From Treponema bryantii (GTDB lineage Bacteria; Spirochaetota; Spirochaetia; Treponematales; Treponemataceae): a stretch of 64,000 nt of DNA. The DNA is taken from NCBI RefSeq assembly GCF_036492245.1, contig NZ_AP025286.1:62001-126000 (forward strand), read 5' to 3'. Positions 16,640 to 25,761 of the stretch are shown in pieces (position 1 is the first letter of the stretch; each line of letters opens with the position of its first letter). Below the pieces are notes generated by a model. It searched no databases. It saw only the letters and a list, made by a program, of their open reading frames with translations, and had not been told where the DNA came from. A program made the position numbers and the translations under genes.

Positions 16640-18805
16640 ATGAAAAAGATACCATCACTTTTCAGAAAGAAATATACAGCTAAGAAACTCGAGAAAAAAA
16701 TCTATAAAAGACTTTATGTTCCTGAAGATAAAAAATATGTAAAAGGCCTTTTTACTGAAATTGAGAAAAAGGGTGCTAAACAGATTCCAATTTTTGCAAT
16801 TCCACCAGAAAAAGCAGAACAGCTTGCCAAGAAAGATATGAAACGTCTTAAAGCACTGGCAAAGCAGATAAAGAAACAAAAAGGACGTGTAAACTTTGTT
16901 CCGCTTATCGTAACAGCTGCCTTTATTGTAGCAATTCCAATCTGCTTTATTACCTTCAAAAATATAATCGTAAAGAAGGGAATTACTTATGCCTGCGAGA
17001 CTATTTTTGAGGCAAAGTGTGATATTCAGAATGTAGATTTTAAGCTGCTTGATTCATCACTTAAGATTAAAAAGCTTGAGATTGCCAATAAAGACGATTA
17101 TATGAAAAATCTCGTTGATATTGGATCAATTACAGTGGATTTTGATTTAGGACAGCTTTTAAGAAAGCGTTTTGTTGCAGATGAACTTTCTGTACTTGGT
17201 GTTGATACAGGTACTGAAAGAAAGACTTCTGGAGAACTTCCACCTAAGAAAGAAAAGAAAATCAAAAAGCAGAAGGAAAAGGCAGCAAAAGAAGCATCTG
17301 AATCTAAGCTTGGACAGGTGATTGCAGAGAAAAAAGCAGTTGCAGCTAATTCTCTGGAAAGCAATATTACAGGGCTTTTCAACCAGCTTAATCCTGAAAC
17401 TTTGATGAATAATTTTTATTCACAGCTTCAGACTCCAGGGCTTTCTAAGCAGGTTCAGGAGCAGATTCCTCAGATTGTTGCAAAGTGGCAGGCTAAGCCG
17501 GCAGAGGTTCAACAGACAGTCGATGAGCTTCAGAAATCTGTTAATGATATTATGAACTTTGATTACAGTGCAGTTCAGAATAATCCGCTTAAGATTAAAG
17601 AATTCATTGAAAAAATTGATTCAACCAAGAAGAATATTGAAAAGGTGAAGAATGATGCTAATGGAGTTCTGAAAAACTTTAATGCAGATATAGCCGAAGC
17701 AGATGGACTTAGAAAGAGCGTTCAGAATGCAGTTACACATGATATGAACTTTGCAAATTCTGAAATCAATAAAATCAAGTCTTTGAATATTTCAGATGGA
17801 ACAAAGCTGATTAGCGGAATGTTTGAAAATGTTGCCTGTGATGTGCTTGGAAAATATTATCCTTATGCAATGAAAGGTGTTGATTATATTCTTGATTTGA
17901 AGACAAAACAGGGTAGTAAGCCTAAAGAAGCAAAGGTTAAGAAAGAGAAAAAGAAGTATTCTGTAAAGCGTGCACCAGGTCGGGACATCTTCTATAGACA
18001 GGATAAGGTTCCTGCTTTGTGGATTAAAAAGATGGCTGGTTCAGGTCCTAACTTCTTTGCCCAGGCTACAGATATTGCAAGTAATCAGGATATAATAAAT
18101 AAGCCGGCTAAGATTGATTTCAATATGGAACTTTATAATTTACAGCATGAAGCAAAGCTTGTTGTAGATTTTAGAACTGATACAAAGGAACCTCTTATTC
18201 GTGCAGATTATGGACTTAAGAATATTCCTTTGAATATTCCTGCGGAAAAGTTTGGTGAATATCCTGGAGTTCCTTCGTTCGATGCTAAGTGTGCAGTAGA
18301 TGCAATCCTTAAGATTTTCGATAAGGATGGTTTTGAACTTTCAGGAAATGGACTTCTTACAGATTTGAAGATTGCTACAGTTCCGTTTGAGCCGGAATAT
18401 GCTTCGAAGATTTATTCAAATGTAATGGGTAGAATCAATACTGTTCGTGCAGGTATTACAAGCGGCTTTACTCTTACTGATGGACTTAAGATGAATCTTG
18501 ATTCTGATGCAGATGTTCAGGTAATCAATTCACTTAAGAAAGAAATGGAAGCTCAGCTTGCTGAAATTAAAGATAATCTGAAGACTGAACTTACAAAGAA
18601 AATCAATGAGGCAAGTGGTGGGGCTCTTGGTCAGTTTGGTTCACTTGATGATATCAAGACAAAACTGACAGGTTCTTTATCAACTGCCACTGGTTTCGAA
18701 AAGCAGCTTAATCAGAAACGTACTGAAGCTGAAAAACAGCTGAAAGGTAAAGCAACAGATGAGGCTAAAAAGCAGCTGGGAAATCAGTTAAAGAATCTGT
18801 TCTAG
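16640..18805 (+). CDS. TIGR03545-family envelope protein
   Basis: This 721-residue protein has a basic cytoplasmic N-terminus, one membrane helix near 92-110 (FVPLIVTAAFIVAIPICFITF), and a large outer part with coiled coils (about 270-380) and AsmA-like repeats (IKKLEIANKDD, LKNIPLNIP). It follows the TIGR03546 gene by 12 bases with GGGGG before the start, so the two are cotranscribed. The AsmA-like look suggests a lipid or envelope transport role, which is inferred. Its end overlaps the convergent gene by 18 bases, and its likely terminator (18871-18899) lies within that gene. Confidence 0.78.
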   Translation: MKKIPSLFRKKYTAKKLEKKIYKRLYVPEDKKYVKGLFTEIEKKGAKQIPIFAIPPEKAEQLAKKDMKRLKALAKQIKKQKGRVNFVPLIVTAAFIVAIPICFITFKNIIVKKGITYACETIFEAKCDIQNVDFKLLDSSLKIKKLEIANKDDYMKNLVDIGSITVDFDLGQLLRKRFVADELSVLGVDTGTERKTSGELPPKKEKKIKKQKEKAAKEASESKLGQVIAEKKAVAANSLESNITGLFNQLNPETLMNNFYSQLQTPGLSKQVQEQIPQIVAKWQAKPAEVQQTVDELQKSVNDIMNFDYSAVQNNPLKIKEFIEKIDSTKKNIEKVKNDANGVLKNFNADIAEADGLRKSVQNAVTHDMNFANSEINKIKSLNISDGTKLISGMFENVACDVLGKYYPYAMKGVDYILDLKTKQGSKPKEAKVKKEKKKYSVKRAPGRDIFYRQDKVPALWIKKMAGSGPNFFAQATDIASNQDIINKPAKIDFNMELYNLQHEAKLVVDFRTDTKEPLIRADYGLKNIPLNIPAEKFGEYPGVPSFDAKCAVDAILKIFDKDGFELSGNGLLTDLKIATVPFEPEYASKIYSNVMGRINTVRAGITSGFTLTDGLKMNLDSDADVQVINSLKKEMEAQLAEIKDNLKTELTKKINEASGGALGQFGSLDDIKTKLTGSLSTATGFEKQLNQKRTEAEKQLKGKATDEAKKQLGNQLKNLF

Positions 18806-19273
18806 TTTTCTGATTATTTCGAGGGCTTCAGGTTTTGAAACCTGAGCCAGGTGATTAAAAAAGAGCTCAGAGGAGTCCGAAGAATCGGACTCCTTTTTAT
18901 TTTGAAGATTAAAGTTTTCGTCTTCATTCCAGATTTTTATAATGCCGCGTGTATAAATCTGTGCAATATGATTTGCGCAGACCCGGCAGGTGTATAAATC
19001 TTTAAGGACAGTTGAGGGAGTTATATCTGATAAGTCTGGGATTCCGAATTCAATCAGCAGAAACATATGTGCTATGCGTGCTGTTGTCTGACGGTTTAGC
19101 AGGACTTCCGGGTGTCGTTCATCCTGATCTTCCAGCCATCCGCGATAATGCCCGTACCGCAGAATATCTTCCGCGGCGGCGGACTTGCGCGGTGAATTTG
19201 TCTGAGTTCTGGCGAGTTTTAATTCAAACAGCCGGCTCACAAACTCGCCGACCGAGATCTCTTCAGCTTCCAC
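18788..19273 (-). CDS. Small protein with S-layer-homology-like segments
   Basis: This 161-residue protein starts at GTG 19273, with AGAGGG 7 bases upstream and only two bases after the GH27 stop, so it is translated with the galactosidase. The middle (LNRQTTARIAHMFLLIEFG; KDLYTCRVCANHIAQIYTRGI) resembles SLH repeats, but no signal peptide is present, so the resemblance may be structural only. An acidic serine-rich stretch (KKESDSSDSSELFF) is encoded by the hairpin that seems to terminate the opposite operon. Function unknown. Confidence 0.6.
   Translation of the reverse strand: MEAEEISVGEFVSRLFELKLARTQTNSPRKSAAAEDILRYGHYRGWLEDQDERHPEVLLNRQTTARIAHMFLLIEFGIPDLSDITPSTVLKDLYTCRVCANHIAQIYTRGIIKIWNEDENFNLQNKKESDSSDSSELFFNHLAQVSKPEALEIIRKLEQIL
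18871..18899 (+). terminator. Terminator of the TIGR03546/TIGR03545 operon inside an antisense gene
   Basis: AGGAGTCCGA (18871-18880) pairs exactly with 18885-18894 around a four-base loop and is followed by TTTTTAT on the plus strand. It lies 66 bases after the TIGR03545 stop but within the coding sequence of the minus-strand gene at 18788-19273. Confidence 0.7.
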
Positions 19274-19275
19274 GC

Positions 19276-21132
19276 CTAGCCCTCTATCTGTGCTGCCGGT
19301 AAAATTTTCAGAGTAATGTTTCCACAGCCTTCAATTTCTGAAACAGCGAAACGGCCGTTTTCAAAAGTGCCGGTTTCACCTGTCCAGAGATTACGGAAGG
19401 TGTAGCGGCCGGCGGTGGCTGAGGAGTCGGCTACCCCGGCATCGTAGAAGCTCTCCGGTAATTTATCGCCGAGATATTTTTTAATAAGTGCTGCATCTAC
19501 CGCAAAGTCACCGCACTTCTTTTCCTGACTCAGGTTGAAGAAGGAGAGAGCGAGAGAACCGTCTGCAAGTGGCTTTGCAAGAATGTCTATACGGTCGCAG
19601 TCGGTAATGTAGGCGCGGTTCGGTGTTCGGTCTGCGACGTCGAGGTTTTCAGGCATTGCAGCGGTTGTGAAAATACGTTTTGCCTGAATACCAAGCGCAT
19701 CCTGATTAAGTGCGATGAGGTCGCGGTTTGCAATTATATTGTAAAGTTCATCACCTTTTTGAACACGGCGAAGGTCGAGGCCGAGCATCAAAGGAGAGTT
19801 CATCATACACCACATTGTAAAATGGGTCTGGCTCATCTGAGTGGTCATTCCGTTCATTCCAATCATCATCATGTCGGGGTCGTTCCAGCCTTTGTCGAGT
19901 CCCGAAAACTCGTCCATTATAACGGCTTTGTTGTACTGAGACGTTACACTTGGAGTTCCGGGGTCTGTCCAGCTGCCGAAGCCAGGGTTGCCGTCTGAGC
20001 CTACACGGAAGGTAATGTCGTTTAAGATTCTCCATGAGTTTCCAACTTTATAGCCCCAGTTCTGTGGCTGAGTTTTTCCCCATTCGCAGAGGGAAAGAAG
20101 AACGCCGTGATCCGGTTTTGCTTCGTTGAGTCCTTCGAGCATTGCTGCATATGAGCAGAGTGTATTCTCCTGTCGTCGATGGTTCATAAGGCGGATTTTG
20201 TTGCGTCCGGCTTTGAGGGTAATTTTGATTGGGGCGGAAGCCTCGAAAGTTTCCGGAGTTTCTGTTGCCGGAAGGAGATTATCAAAGAAAATAGTTGAGT
20301 TCTCATTATCGCTCGAAGCAGCCTCCGCTGCCACCTGCAGCCATTCTCCGCATCCGTTTTGGCGGGCCGTTGCGTAGTTTACTGTCAACTCGTACTCGCC
20401 GGCCTCAGGTACTTCAATCTCAAAAACAAGCTCACTGCTCATTGGTCCAACTGGAGTTGTTCCGGTATTTGTACCGTCAAAAGTTCCGATTCCTGTAGCA
20501 TAGCCGTCTTTTATTGAAGCGCCACGACCTTTCAAAATTCCTTTATCAGCGCTGAGTAAAATCGAAAATTCGCCTTTTTTTAACTGAATTTCTTTCAAAT
20601 TTGGGGCAAAAACGTACTTTGCGTTCTCAGGATTTGAGAAAGTTGCGTTATCCCAGAGGTAATAACAGTTATCAATTTTGAGGAAATCTACTCCCCAATC
20701 AATGTAAGATTTAGCATCTGTCTTTTCAAAACCGCAGGTTCCTACTGCAGCACCGGCACAAAGGTTTGTTCCAATATCATTGTACATTCCAAATTTAAGA
20801 CCGCGAGCGTGAACATAGTCAGAAAGAGCTCGGAAGCCGTTTGGAAATTTTACAGGTTCATTTGCAAGCTTTCCGTCCTCGCGCTCAGATTTATAGCAGC
20901 CGTCATCTAGTACTAAATACTGGTAGCCGAGTTTATCGAGTCCGAGTTCAATGATTTTGTCGGCCATGATTTTTGTGAGTGCTTCTGTGTTTCCGCTGCC
21001 GAAAGCATTCCAGCTGTTCCAGCCCATTGCAGGAAGGCGGCCTTTTACGTTTCCAGGAAGTACCTGGCCATTAGTAAAACAATCAAAACGATATTTATTG
21101 TCTGTGATTTTTGCAGGTTCGCTTGGTGTCAT
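19276..21132 (-). CDS. GH27 alpha-galactosidase with inserted beta-sandwich domain
   Basis: This 618-residue protein has a GH27 barrel: LPAMGWNSWNAFG near 33, LVLDDGCY near 73, and nucleophile Asp154 in LKIDNCY. By alignment with human GLA (acid/base in RNFADI), Asp372 in SWRILNDI is the acid/base. The conserved GWNDPDM follows near 415, and a C-terminal beta domain ends the protein. Between the nucleophile strand and the second half, residues about 170-335 form an insert with carbohydrate-binding-module character (EVPEAGEYELTVNYA ... KAGRNKIRLMNH). No signal peptide is seen, so it probably acts on imported galactosides. GAGG precedes ATG 21132, and a LacI-type operator candidate lies 27-40 bases upstream. 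Beta-L-arabinopyranosidase activity is an alternative. Confidence 0.88.
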   Translation of the reverse strand: MTPSEPAKITDNKYRFDCFTNGQVLPGNVKGRLPAMGWNSWNAFGSGNTEALTKIMADKIIELGLDKLGYQYLVLDDGCYKSEREDGKLANEPVKFPNGFRALSDYVHARGLKFGMYNDIGTNLCAGAAVGTCGFEKTDAKSYIDWGVDFLKIDNCYYLWDNATFSNPENAKYVFAPNLKEIQLKKGEFSILLSADKGILKGRGASIKDGYATGIGTFDGTNTGTTPVGPMSSELVFEIEVPEAGEYELTVNYATARQNGCGEWLQVAAEAASSDNENSTIFFDNLLPATETPETFEASAPIKITLKAGRNKIRLMNHRRQENTLCSYAAMLEGLNEAKPDHGVLLSLCEWGKTQPQNWGYKVGNSWRILNDITFRVGSDGNPGFGSWTDPGTPSVTSQYNKAVIMDEFSGLDKGWNDPDMMMIGMNGMTTQMSQTHFTMWCMMNSPLMLGLDLRRVQKGDELYNIIANRDLIALNQDALGIQAKRIFTTAAMPENLDVADRTPNRAYITDCDRIDILAKPLADGSLALSFFNLSQEKKCGDFAVDAALIKKYLGDKLPESFYDAGVADSSATAGRYTFRNLWTGETGTFENGRFAVSEIEGCGNITLKILPAAQIEG

Positions 21133-21158
21133 TTTTTCCTCGTTTTTTCAAAAAATTA

Positions 21159-21172
21159 GTTAATCGATTTAC
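21159..21172 (-). promoter_or_regulatory. LacI-type operator candidate upstream of the GH27 gene
   Basis: GTTAATCGATTTAC is a near-perfect 14-base palindrome with a central CG, the usual shape of LacI/CcpA-family operators, placed just upstream of the galactosidase start. No LacI-type gene is in the window. Confidence 0.4.
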
Positions 21173-21211
21173 CTAATCATACATCTTTTCACCGGTTAAT
21201 CAATTATAAAT

Positions 21212-21240
21212 TTGACATAATCAGAAATTCTTTGTATATT
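21212..21240 (+). promoter_or_regulatory. Sigma-70 promoter of the regulator-ddh-lysA operon
   Basis: TTGACA (21212-21217) and TATATT (21235-21240) are separated by 17 bases, a near-consensus housekeeping promoter. Transcription should begin near 21247, at the edge of the palindrome at 21247-21268. Confidence 0.85.
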
Positions 21241-21246
21241 GTCACA

Positions 21247-21268
21247 AGTAGTACTAAACAATACTACT
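21247..21268 (+). promoter_or_regulatory. Palindromic operator candidate at the transcription start
   Basis: AGTAGTA (21247-21253) and TACTACT (21262-21268) are exact inverted repeats eight bases apart, at the predicted +1. A repressor bound here would block the promoter. The TrmB-like product of the first gene is the obvious candidate, making this an autoregulatory loop by inference. Confidence 0.6.
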
Positions 21269-21310
21269 AAATACGCAACGATGCGGGATAAACTGATTTG
21301 AGGTTTTGAT

Positions 21311-21997
21311 ATGGCTGAAACAAAGATTATCGACATTCTTACAGAGTTCTCTCTCACAAGACAGGAAGCCTCAATTTATGCCGCACTTTTAAATCATGGT
21401 GATATGACCGGTTATGAGGTTGCTAAGGATACCGGTTTTTCCCGTTCAAATGTTTATGCTGCACTTAATGCTCTTGTAGAAAAGGGAGCCGCTTATCTTG
21501 TTGAGGGCGAGGCTACAAAATACCGCCCTGTTGAAATCAAAACCTTTACATCAAATAAAATATCTGAACTCAAAAAATCTGCTGAGTATCTGGAAAAACA
21601 CGGTCCTCAGAAAGTAATTGCCGCGGACGGTTATATCACAATTGTAGGCGCAAAAAATATCCGTAATAAAATGCGCGAGATGATAGAGAAAACTGAACTT
21701 CGCCTTTATCTGATGGCTCCTGCACAGATTGTAAAAGATTTTGAAGAAGATCTTAAACGTCTTATTTCGGAAGGAAAGAAAATTGTTCTGCTGACTCAGG
21801 ATTATTCAGTTAAGGGCGCAAAGGTTTACAACACAAAAGTTGAAGAAGGACAGATTCGTTTTATAACTGATTCAGCTTATGTGCTTACCGGCGAGCTTAC
21901 AGATGATGAGCATAATACATGTCTATACTCCGGCCAGAAGAATCTGGTTGAAGTAATGAAAGAGGCATTAAAAGATAAAATAACGCTTTTAGCGTAA
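21311..21997 (+). CDS. TrmB-family transcriptional regulator
   Basis: This 228-residue protein has an N-terminal winged helix (FSLTRQEASIYAALLNHGDMT ... FSRSNVYAALNALVEKGAAYL) and a TrmB-type C-terminal half (MREMIEKTELRLYLMAPAQI). TrmB proteins usually sense sugars. Here the gene is first in an operon with ddh (12-base gap) and then lysA, so the effector may instead relate to lysine or diaminopimelate. TGAGG lies 7 bases before the ATG. Confidence 0.85.
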   Translation: MAETKIIDILTEFSLTRQEASIYAALLNHGDMTGYEVAKDTGFSRSNVYAALNALVEKGAAYLVEGEATKYRPVEIKTFTSNKISELKKSAEYLEKHGPQKVIAADGYITIVGAKNIRNKMREMIEKTELRLYLMAPAQIVKDFEEDLKRLISEGKKIVLLTQDYSVKGAKVYNTKVEEGQIRFITDSAYVLTGELTDDEHNTCLYSGQKNLVEVMKEALKDKITLLA

Positions 21998-22009
21998 AAG
22001 AGGTACAAA

Positions 22010-22990
22010 ATGAAAATTGGTATTTTAGGTTATGGTAACCTTGGTAGAGGTGTTGAGGCTGCTGTTAAGCAGAATCCAGATTGTGAATTAACTGCTGTAT
22101 TCACACGTCGTGATCCTTCAACTGTAAAAATCTTGACTGCAGGTGTTCCTGTTTACAACGTTTCAGAAGTTGAAAAACACAAGGATGAAGTTGATGTTCT
22201 TATTATCTGTGGTGGTTCTGCAACAGACCTTCCAAAACAGACTCCAGAATATGCAAAATATTTCAATGTAATCGACAGCTTCGATACTCACGCAAAAATC
22301 CCAGAGCACTTTGCAAATGTTGATACAGTTGCAAAAGATTTCAAGCATACTGCTTTGATCAGCTGCGGATGGGATCCAGGTCTTTTCAGTTTGAACCGTC
22401 TTTATGCTAACTGCATTCTTCCAAACGGAAAGGATTACACTTTCTGGGGTAAGGGAGTTAGCCAGGGACACTCTGATGCTATCCGCCGCATTGAAGGTGT
22501 AAAGGATGGTAAGCAGTATACAATTCCTGTACAGGCTGCTTTGGATGCAGTTCGTTCTGGAAGCAATCCTGATTTGACTACTCGCCAGAAGCATACTCGT
22601 GAATGTTTTGTTGTGGCAGAAGAAGGAGCTGATAAGGCACGCATTGAAAAAGAAATCAAAGAGATGCCAAACTACTTTGCTGATTACGACACAACAGTTC
22701 ACTTTATCAGCGAAGAAGAATTGAAGAAGAACCACTCTGGTATTCCACACGGTGGATTTGTAATCCGTTCTGGAAAAACTGGCTGGGACAACGAGTTCAA
22801 CAACGTAATTGAGTACAGCCTCAAGCTCGACTCAAACCCTGCATTTACTTCAAGTGTTCTCGTTGCTTACGCCCGCGCAGTTTACAGAATGAACAAGGAA
22901 GGCCAGACAGGCTGTAAGACAGTATTCGATGTTGCACCAGCTTACCTGAGTCCACTGTCAGGCGAAGAAATTAGAGCTCACTTATTATAG
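22010..22990 (+). CDS. ddh: meso-Diaminopimelate D-dehydrogenase
   Basis: This 326-residue protein starts with the Rossmann motif MKIGILGYGNLGRGVE and contains DSFDTHAKIPEHF, ISCGWDPGLFSLNR and the GKGVSQGHSDAIRRIEGV segment characteristic of Ddh. The enzyme makes meso-diaminopimelate directly from tetrahydrodipicolinate with NADPH and ammonia, the one-step route to the peptidoglycan residue and lysine. AGAGG precedes the ATG. lysA follows after a palindromic repeat, completing the pathway end. Confidence 0.95.
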   Translation: MKIGILGYGNLGRGVEAAVKQNPDCELTAVFTRRDPSTVKILTAGVPVYNVSEVEKHKDEVDVLIICGGSATDLPKQTPEYAKYFNVIDSFDTHAKIPEHFANVDTVAKDFKHTALISCGWDPGLFSLNRLYANCILPNGKDYTFWGKGVSQGHSDAIRRIEGVKDGKQYTIPVQAALDAVRSGSNPDLTTRQKHTRECFVVAEEGADKARIEKEIKEMPNYFADYDTTVHFISEEELKKNHSGIPHGGFVIRSGKTGWDNEFNNVIEYSLKLDSNPAFTSSVLVAYARAVYRMNKEGQTGCKTVFDVAPAYLSPLSGEEIRAHLL

Positions 22991-22993
22991 TGC

Positions 22994-23065
22994 GTCATTG
23001 CGAGGAGCCTGAAAAGGCGACGTGGCAATCTATTGAATGGATTGCTTCGCTGCGCGCGCAATGAC
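22994..23065. repeat. Palindromic intergenic repeat, copy 1
   Basis: The element opens with GTCATTGCGAGGAGC and closes with CGCAATGAC, with an inner GCAATCTATT/AATGGATTGC pairing. It fills the ddh-lysA gap. Copies 2 (24325-24402, reverse orientation) and 3 (31382-31453) share the same order of segments. Confidence 0.85.
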
Positions 23066-23079
23066 AAATAGAGGTTAAC

Positions 23080-24321
23080 ATGAATTCATTTATAGAAAAT
23101 GTAAATTTCTTCGAGGGTAATGACCCAGAAAAAATTGCACAGGAATTTGGCACACCGCTCTACGTTTATAACGAGAAGATTCTCCGTAACCGTATGGATT
23201 CTGTTGCTAAGGTAATTACAAAGTATAAGTACACTGCAAACTATTCGGTAAAGGCCAATACAAACATTCACATCCTCAAGCTTGCTCTTGAAGAAGGCAA
23301 CAACTGTGATGCTATGAGTGTTGGAGAAATCCAGATGCTGCTTAAGGCTGGCTTCCCAACCGACCGCATTTTCTTTGTGCCAAACAACGTTAGTGCAGAA
23401 GAAATGCAGTTTGCAATTGATAACGGAATTATGACAAGCTGTGACTCTCTTGCTCAGCTCGAGCTTTACGGCTCATTGAACAAGGGCGGTAAGGTTGCAG
23501 TGCGCATCAATCCTGGTGTAGGTGCCGGCCATCATGAAAAGGTTGTTACCGGCGGTAAGAAAACTAAGTTTGGAATTTCTGAAGAATTTATTCCTCAGAT
23601 TTTTGAAATTGCAGACAGATATAATCTTACAATTGCGGGAATCAACCAGCACATCGGTTCCCTCTTTATGGACCCACAGCCTTACCTCGATGCAGTTACA
23701 AACCTGCTTCGTATTGCACTTCAGTTTAAGGATCTTGAGTTTGTTGATTTTGGTGGTGGTTATGGTATTCCATATCACAAGCTGGACGACGAAGCAGTTT
23801 TCCCAATGGAAGATTTTAAGAAGCGTCTTGAGCCAATTCTCGACGACTTTGTTGCAAAATATGGAAAGCCTGTTTTGTTCAAGTCTGAGCCTGGCCGTTT
23901 CTGTGTTGCAGAAGGCAGCGTAATTCTTGGACGCGTTCATGCAGTAAAGCACAACAACGGAAAGACCTTTGCCGGAACTGATATCGGTATGAATGTGCTT
24001 GTTCGCCCAAGTATGTACGACAGCTGGCACGATATTGAAGTTATCCGTGACGGAAAAGTTGTTCCTCGCGATAATCTTATGGAACAGACTGTAACCGGTA
24101 ACATCTGCGAAAGCGGTGACCTTCTTGCTAAGGATCGTCAGCTTCCGGAAATGCAGCGCGGAGACCTTGCCTGCGTTCTCGATACCGGCGCTTATGGCTG
24201 GAGCATGTGTTCAACTTACAACAGCCGTCCACGCCCTGCAGAAGTTCTCATCTGCAAGGATGGCAGCGTAAAGCTTATCCGAAGACGCGAGACTATTGAA
24301 GATTTGATGAGATTATTCTAA
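23080..24321 (+). CDS. lysA: Diaminopimelate decarboxylase
   Basis: This 413-residue fold-III PLP enzyme has the Schiff-base lysine in YSVKANTN (near 58), GINQHIGSLF, the phosphate loop FVDFGGGYGIPYH, the EPGRF segment and the C-terminal GNICESGDLLAKDR with GAYGWSMCSTYNSRP. It converts meso-diaminopimelate to L-lysine. GAGG precedes ATG 23080. Palindromic repeats flank it on both sides in opposite orientation. Confidence 0.95.
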   Translation: MNSFIENVNFFEGNDPEKIAQEFGTPLYVYNEKILRNRMDSVAKVITKYKYTANYSVKANTNIHILKLALEEGNNCDAMSVGEIQMLLKAGFPTDRIFFVPNNVSAEEMQFAIDNGIMTSCDSLAQLELYGSLNKGGKVAVRINPGVGAGHHEKVVTGGKKTKFGISEEFIPQIFEIADRYNLTIAGINQHIGSLFMDPQPYLDAVTNLLRIALQFKDLEFVDFGGGYGIPYHKLDDEAVFPMEDFKKRLEPILDDFVAKYGKPVLFKSEPGRFCVAEGSVILGRVHAVKHNNGKTFAGTDIGMNVLVRPSMYDSWHDIEVIRDGKVVPRDNLMEQTVTGNICESGDLLAKDRQLPEMQRGDLACVLDTGAYGWSMCSTYNSRPRPAEVLICKDGSVKLIRRRETIEDLMRLF

Positions 24322-24324
24322 ACT

Positions 24325-24402
24325 ACGTCATTGCGAGCGAAGCGAAGCAATCCATGCTACATAGATTGCCACGTCGCCCTGTCGGGCTCCTCGCAATGAC
24401 GT
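24325..24402. repeat. Palindromic intergenic repeat, copy 2 (inverted)
   Basis: ACGTCATTGCGAG (24325-24337) and CTCGCAATGACGT (24390-24402) are exact terminal inverted repeats. Read on the minus strand it follows copy 1 nearly base for base, including GGAGCC...GGGCGACGTGGCAATC. It lies just after lysA and before the MATE promoter. Confidence 0.85.
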
Positions 24403-24426
24403 GAATTTTTCATTATAATAATCCTT

Positions 24427-25761
24427 ATGACAAAAAATCTTACCGAGGGCAGCATCCTCAAAAACATCGTCGTTTTTTCTTTACCATATCTTCTTTCATA
24501 TTTTTTACAGACTCTTTATGGCATGGCAGATTTGTTCCTTGCAGGTCAGTTCAATGGCGCAGATGTAATTTCTGCTGTGTCTATCGGAAGTCAGGTAATG
24601 CACATGTTTACTGTAATTATCGTTGGGCTTGCGATGGGCGGCACAGTTCTGATTGGTCAGGCTGTTGGTGCTAAAGACACAAAACGTGCTTCTAAAATCA
24701 TTGGTAACACAGTAACTTTTTTCCTGATTTTTTCAGCTGTGATTACTGTAATTCTTTTGCTTGCCTGCCGTGGAATTGTAAGTCTGATTCAGACTCCTCC
24801 GGAAAGCGTTGAGCAGACAGTTCTTTATCTTCGAATCTGTTTTATCGGTATTCCATTTATTGTTGCATATAACGTAATTGCTTCGATTTTCCGTGGCATG
24901 GGCGACTCTAAAAGCCCTATGATTTTTGTAATCATCGCCTGTACTCTCAATATCATTCTCGATTACATTTTTATGGGCATGCTTGGCATGAAGGCCGAGG
25001 GTGCAGCGATTGCTACAGTTATTGCACAGGCAGTCAGCGTTATCATCAGTTTGATTGCAATTGTGCGTTCAAAAAGCCTCAAACTTACAAAAGAAGATTT
25101 CAAACTTCAGCAGGATGCACTTGTTCCAATCTTAAAAATTGGTGTTCCTGTTGCCTGCCAGGACGGTTTTGTTCAGATTTCCTTTATGCTGATTACAGTT
25201 ATTGCAAACCGTCGTGGTGTAAACGTAGCGGCCGCCGTTGGAATCGTTGAAAAAATCATCTGCTTCCTCTTCCTTATTCCTTCAAGCATGCTTTCTACAG
25301 TCAGCGCAATTGCCGCTCAGAATATTGGTGCCGGATACTATGATCGTGCACGAAAAACTCTTTATGCCGGCACCGCAATTGCCACTGGTATTGGTCTGAT
25401 TTTTGCGGTTTCACTTCAGTTTGTTTTGCATCCTCTTATTGCACTTTTTACCCGCGAAGAGGTTGTAATCAATCTTGGAGCTCAGTATCTGAAATCTTAT
25501 GTATTCGACTGCGTCTTTGCTGCAATCCACTTCTGCTTCAGCGGTTACTTCTGCGCAATGGGAAAATCAATTCTTTCATTTATTCACAACGTGACATCAA
25601 TCATACTTGTGCGAATACCGGGCGCATGGCTGGCATCAAAATACTGGCCGGAAACACTTTTCCCAATGGGCTGTGCAGCTCCACTTGGAAGCCTGCTTTC
25701 TGCGGTTATCTGTGTGATTGCGTTTATCTGGCTTAATCAAAAAAAGGTGCAGAAGCTCTAA
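24427..25761 (+). CDS. MATE-family efflux transporter
   Basis: This 444-residue protein has twelve predicted membrane helices and MATE hallmarks (LPYLLSYFLQTLYGMADLF, SIGSQVMHMFTVIIVGLAMGGTVLIGQAVGA, then a second internally similar half). It would extrude cationic drugs or metabolites with Na+ or H+. TATAAT (24414-24419) ends seven bases before the ATG and there is no Shine-Dalgarno, so a leaderless message is likely. It converges on the next gene with a four-base overlap. Confidence 0.9.
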   Translation: MTKNLTEGSILKNIVVFSLPYLLSYFLQTLYGMADLFLAGQFNGADVISAVSIGSQVMHMFTVIIVGLAMGGTVLIGQAVGAKDTKRASKIIGNTVTFFLIFSAVITVILLLACRGIVSLIQTPPESVEQTVLYLRICFIGIPFIVAYNVIASIFRGMGDSKSPMIFVIIACTLNIILDYIFMGMLGMKAEGAAIATVIAQAVSVIISLIAIVRSKSLKLTKEDFKLQQDALVPILKIGVPVACQDGFVQISFMLITVIANRRGVNVAAAVGIVEKIICFLFLIPSSMLSTVSAIAAQNIGAGYYDRARKTLYAGTAIATGIGLIFAVSLQFVLHPLIALFTREEVVINLGAQYLKSYVFDCVFAAIHFCFSGYFCAMGKSILSFIHNVTSIILVRIPGAWLASKYWPETLFPMGCAAPLGSLLSAVICVIAFIWLNQKKVQKL

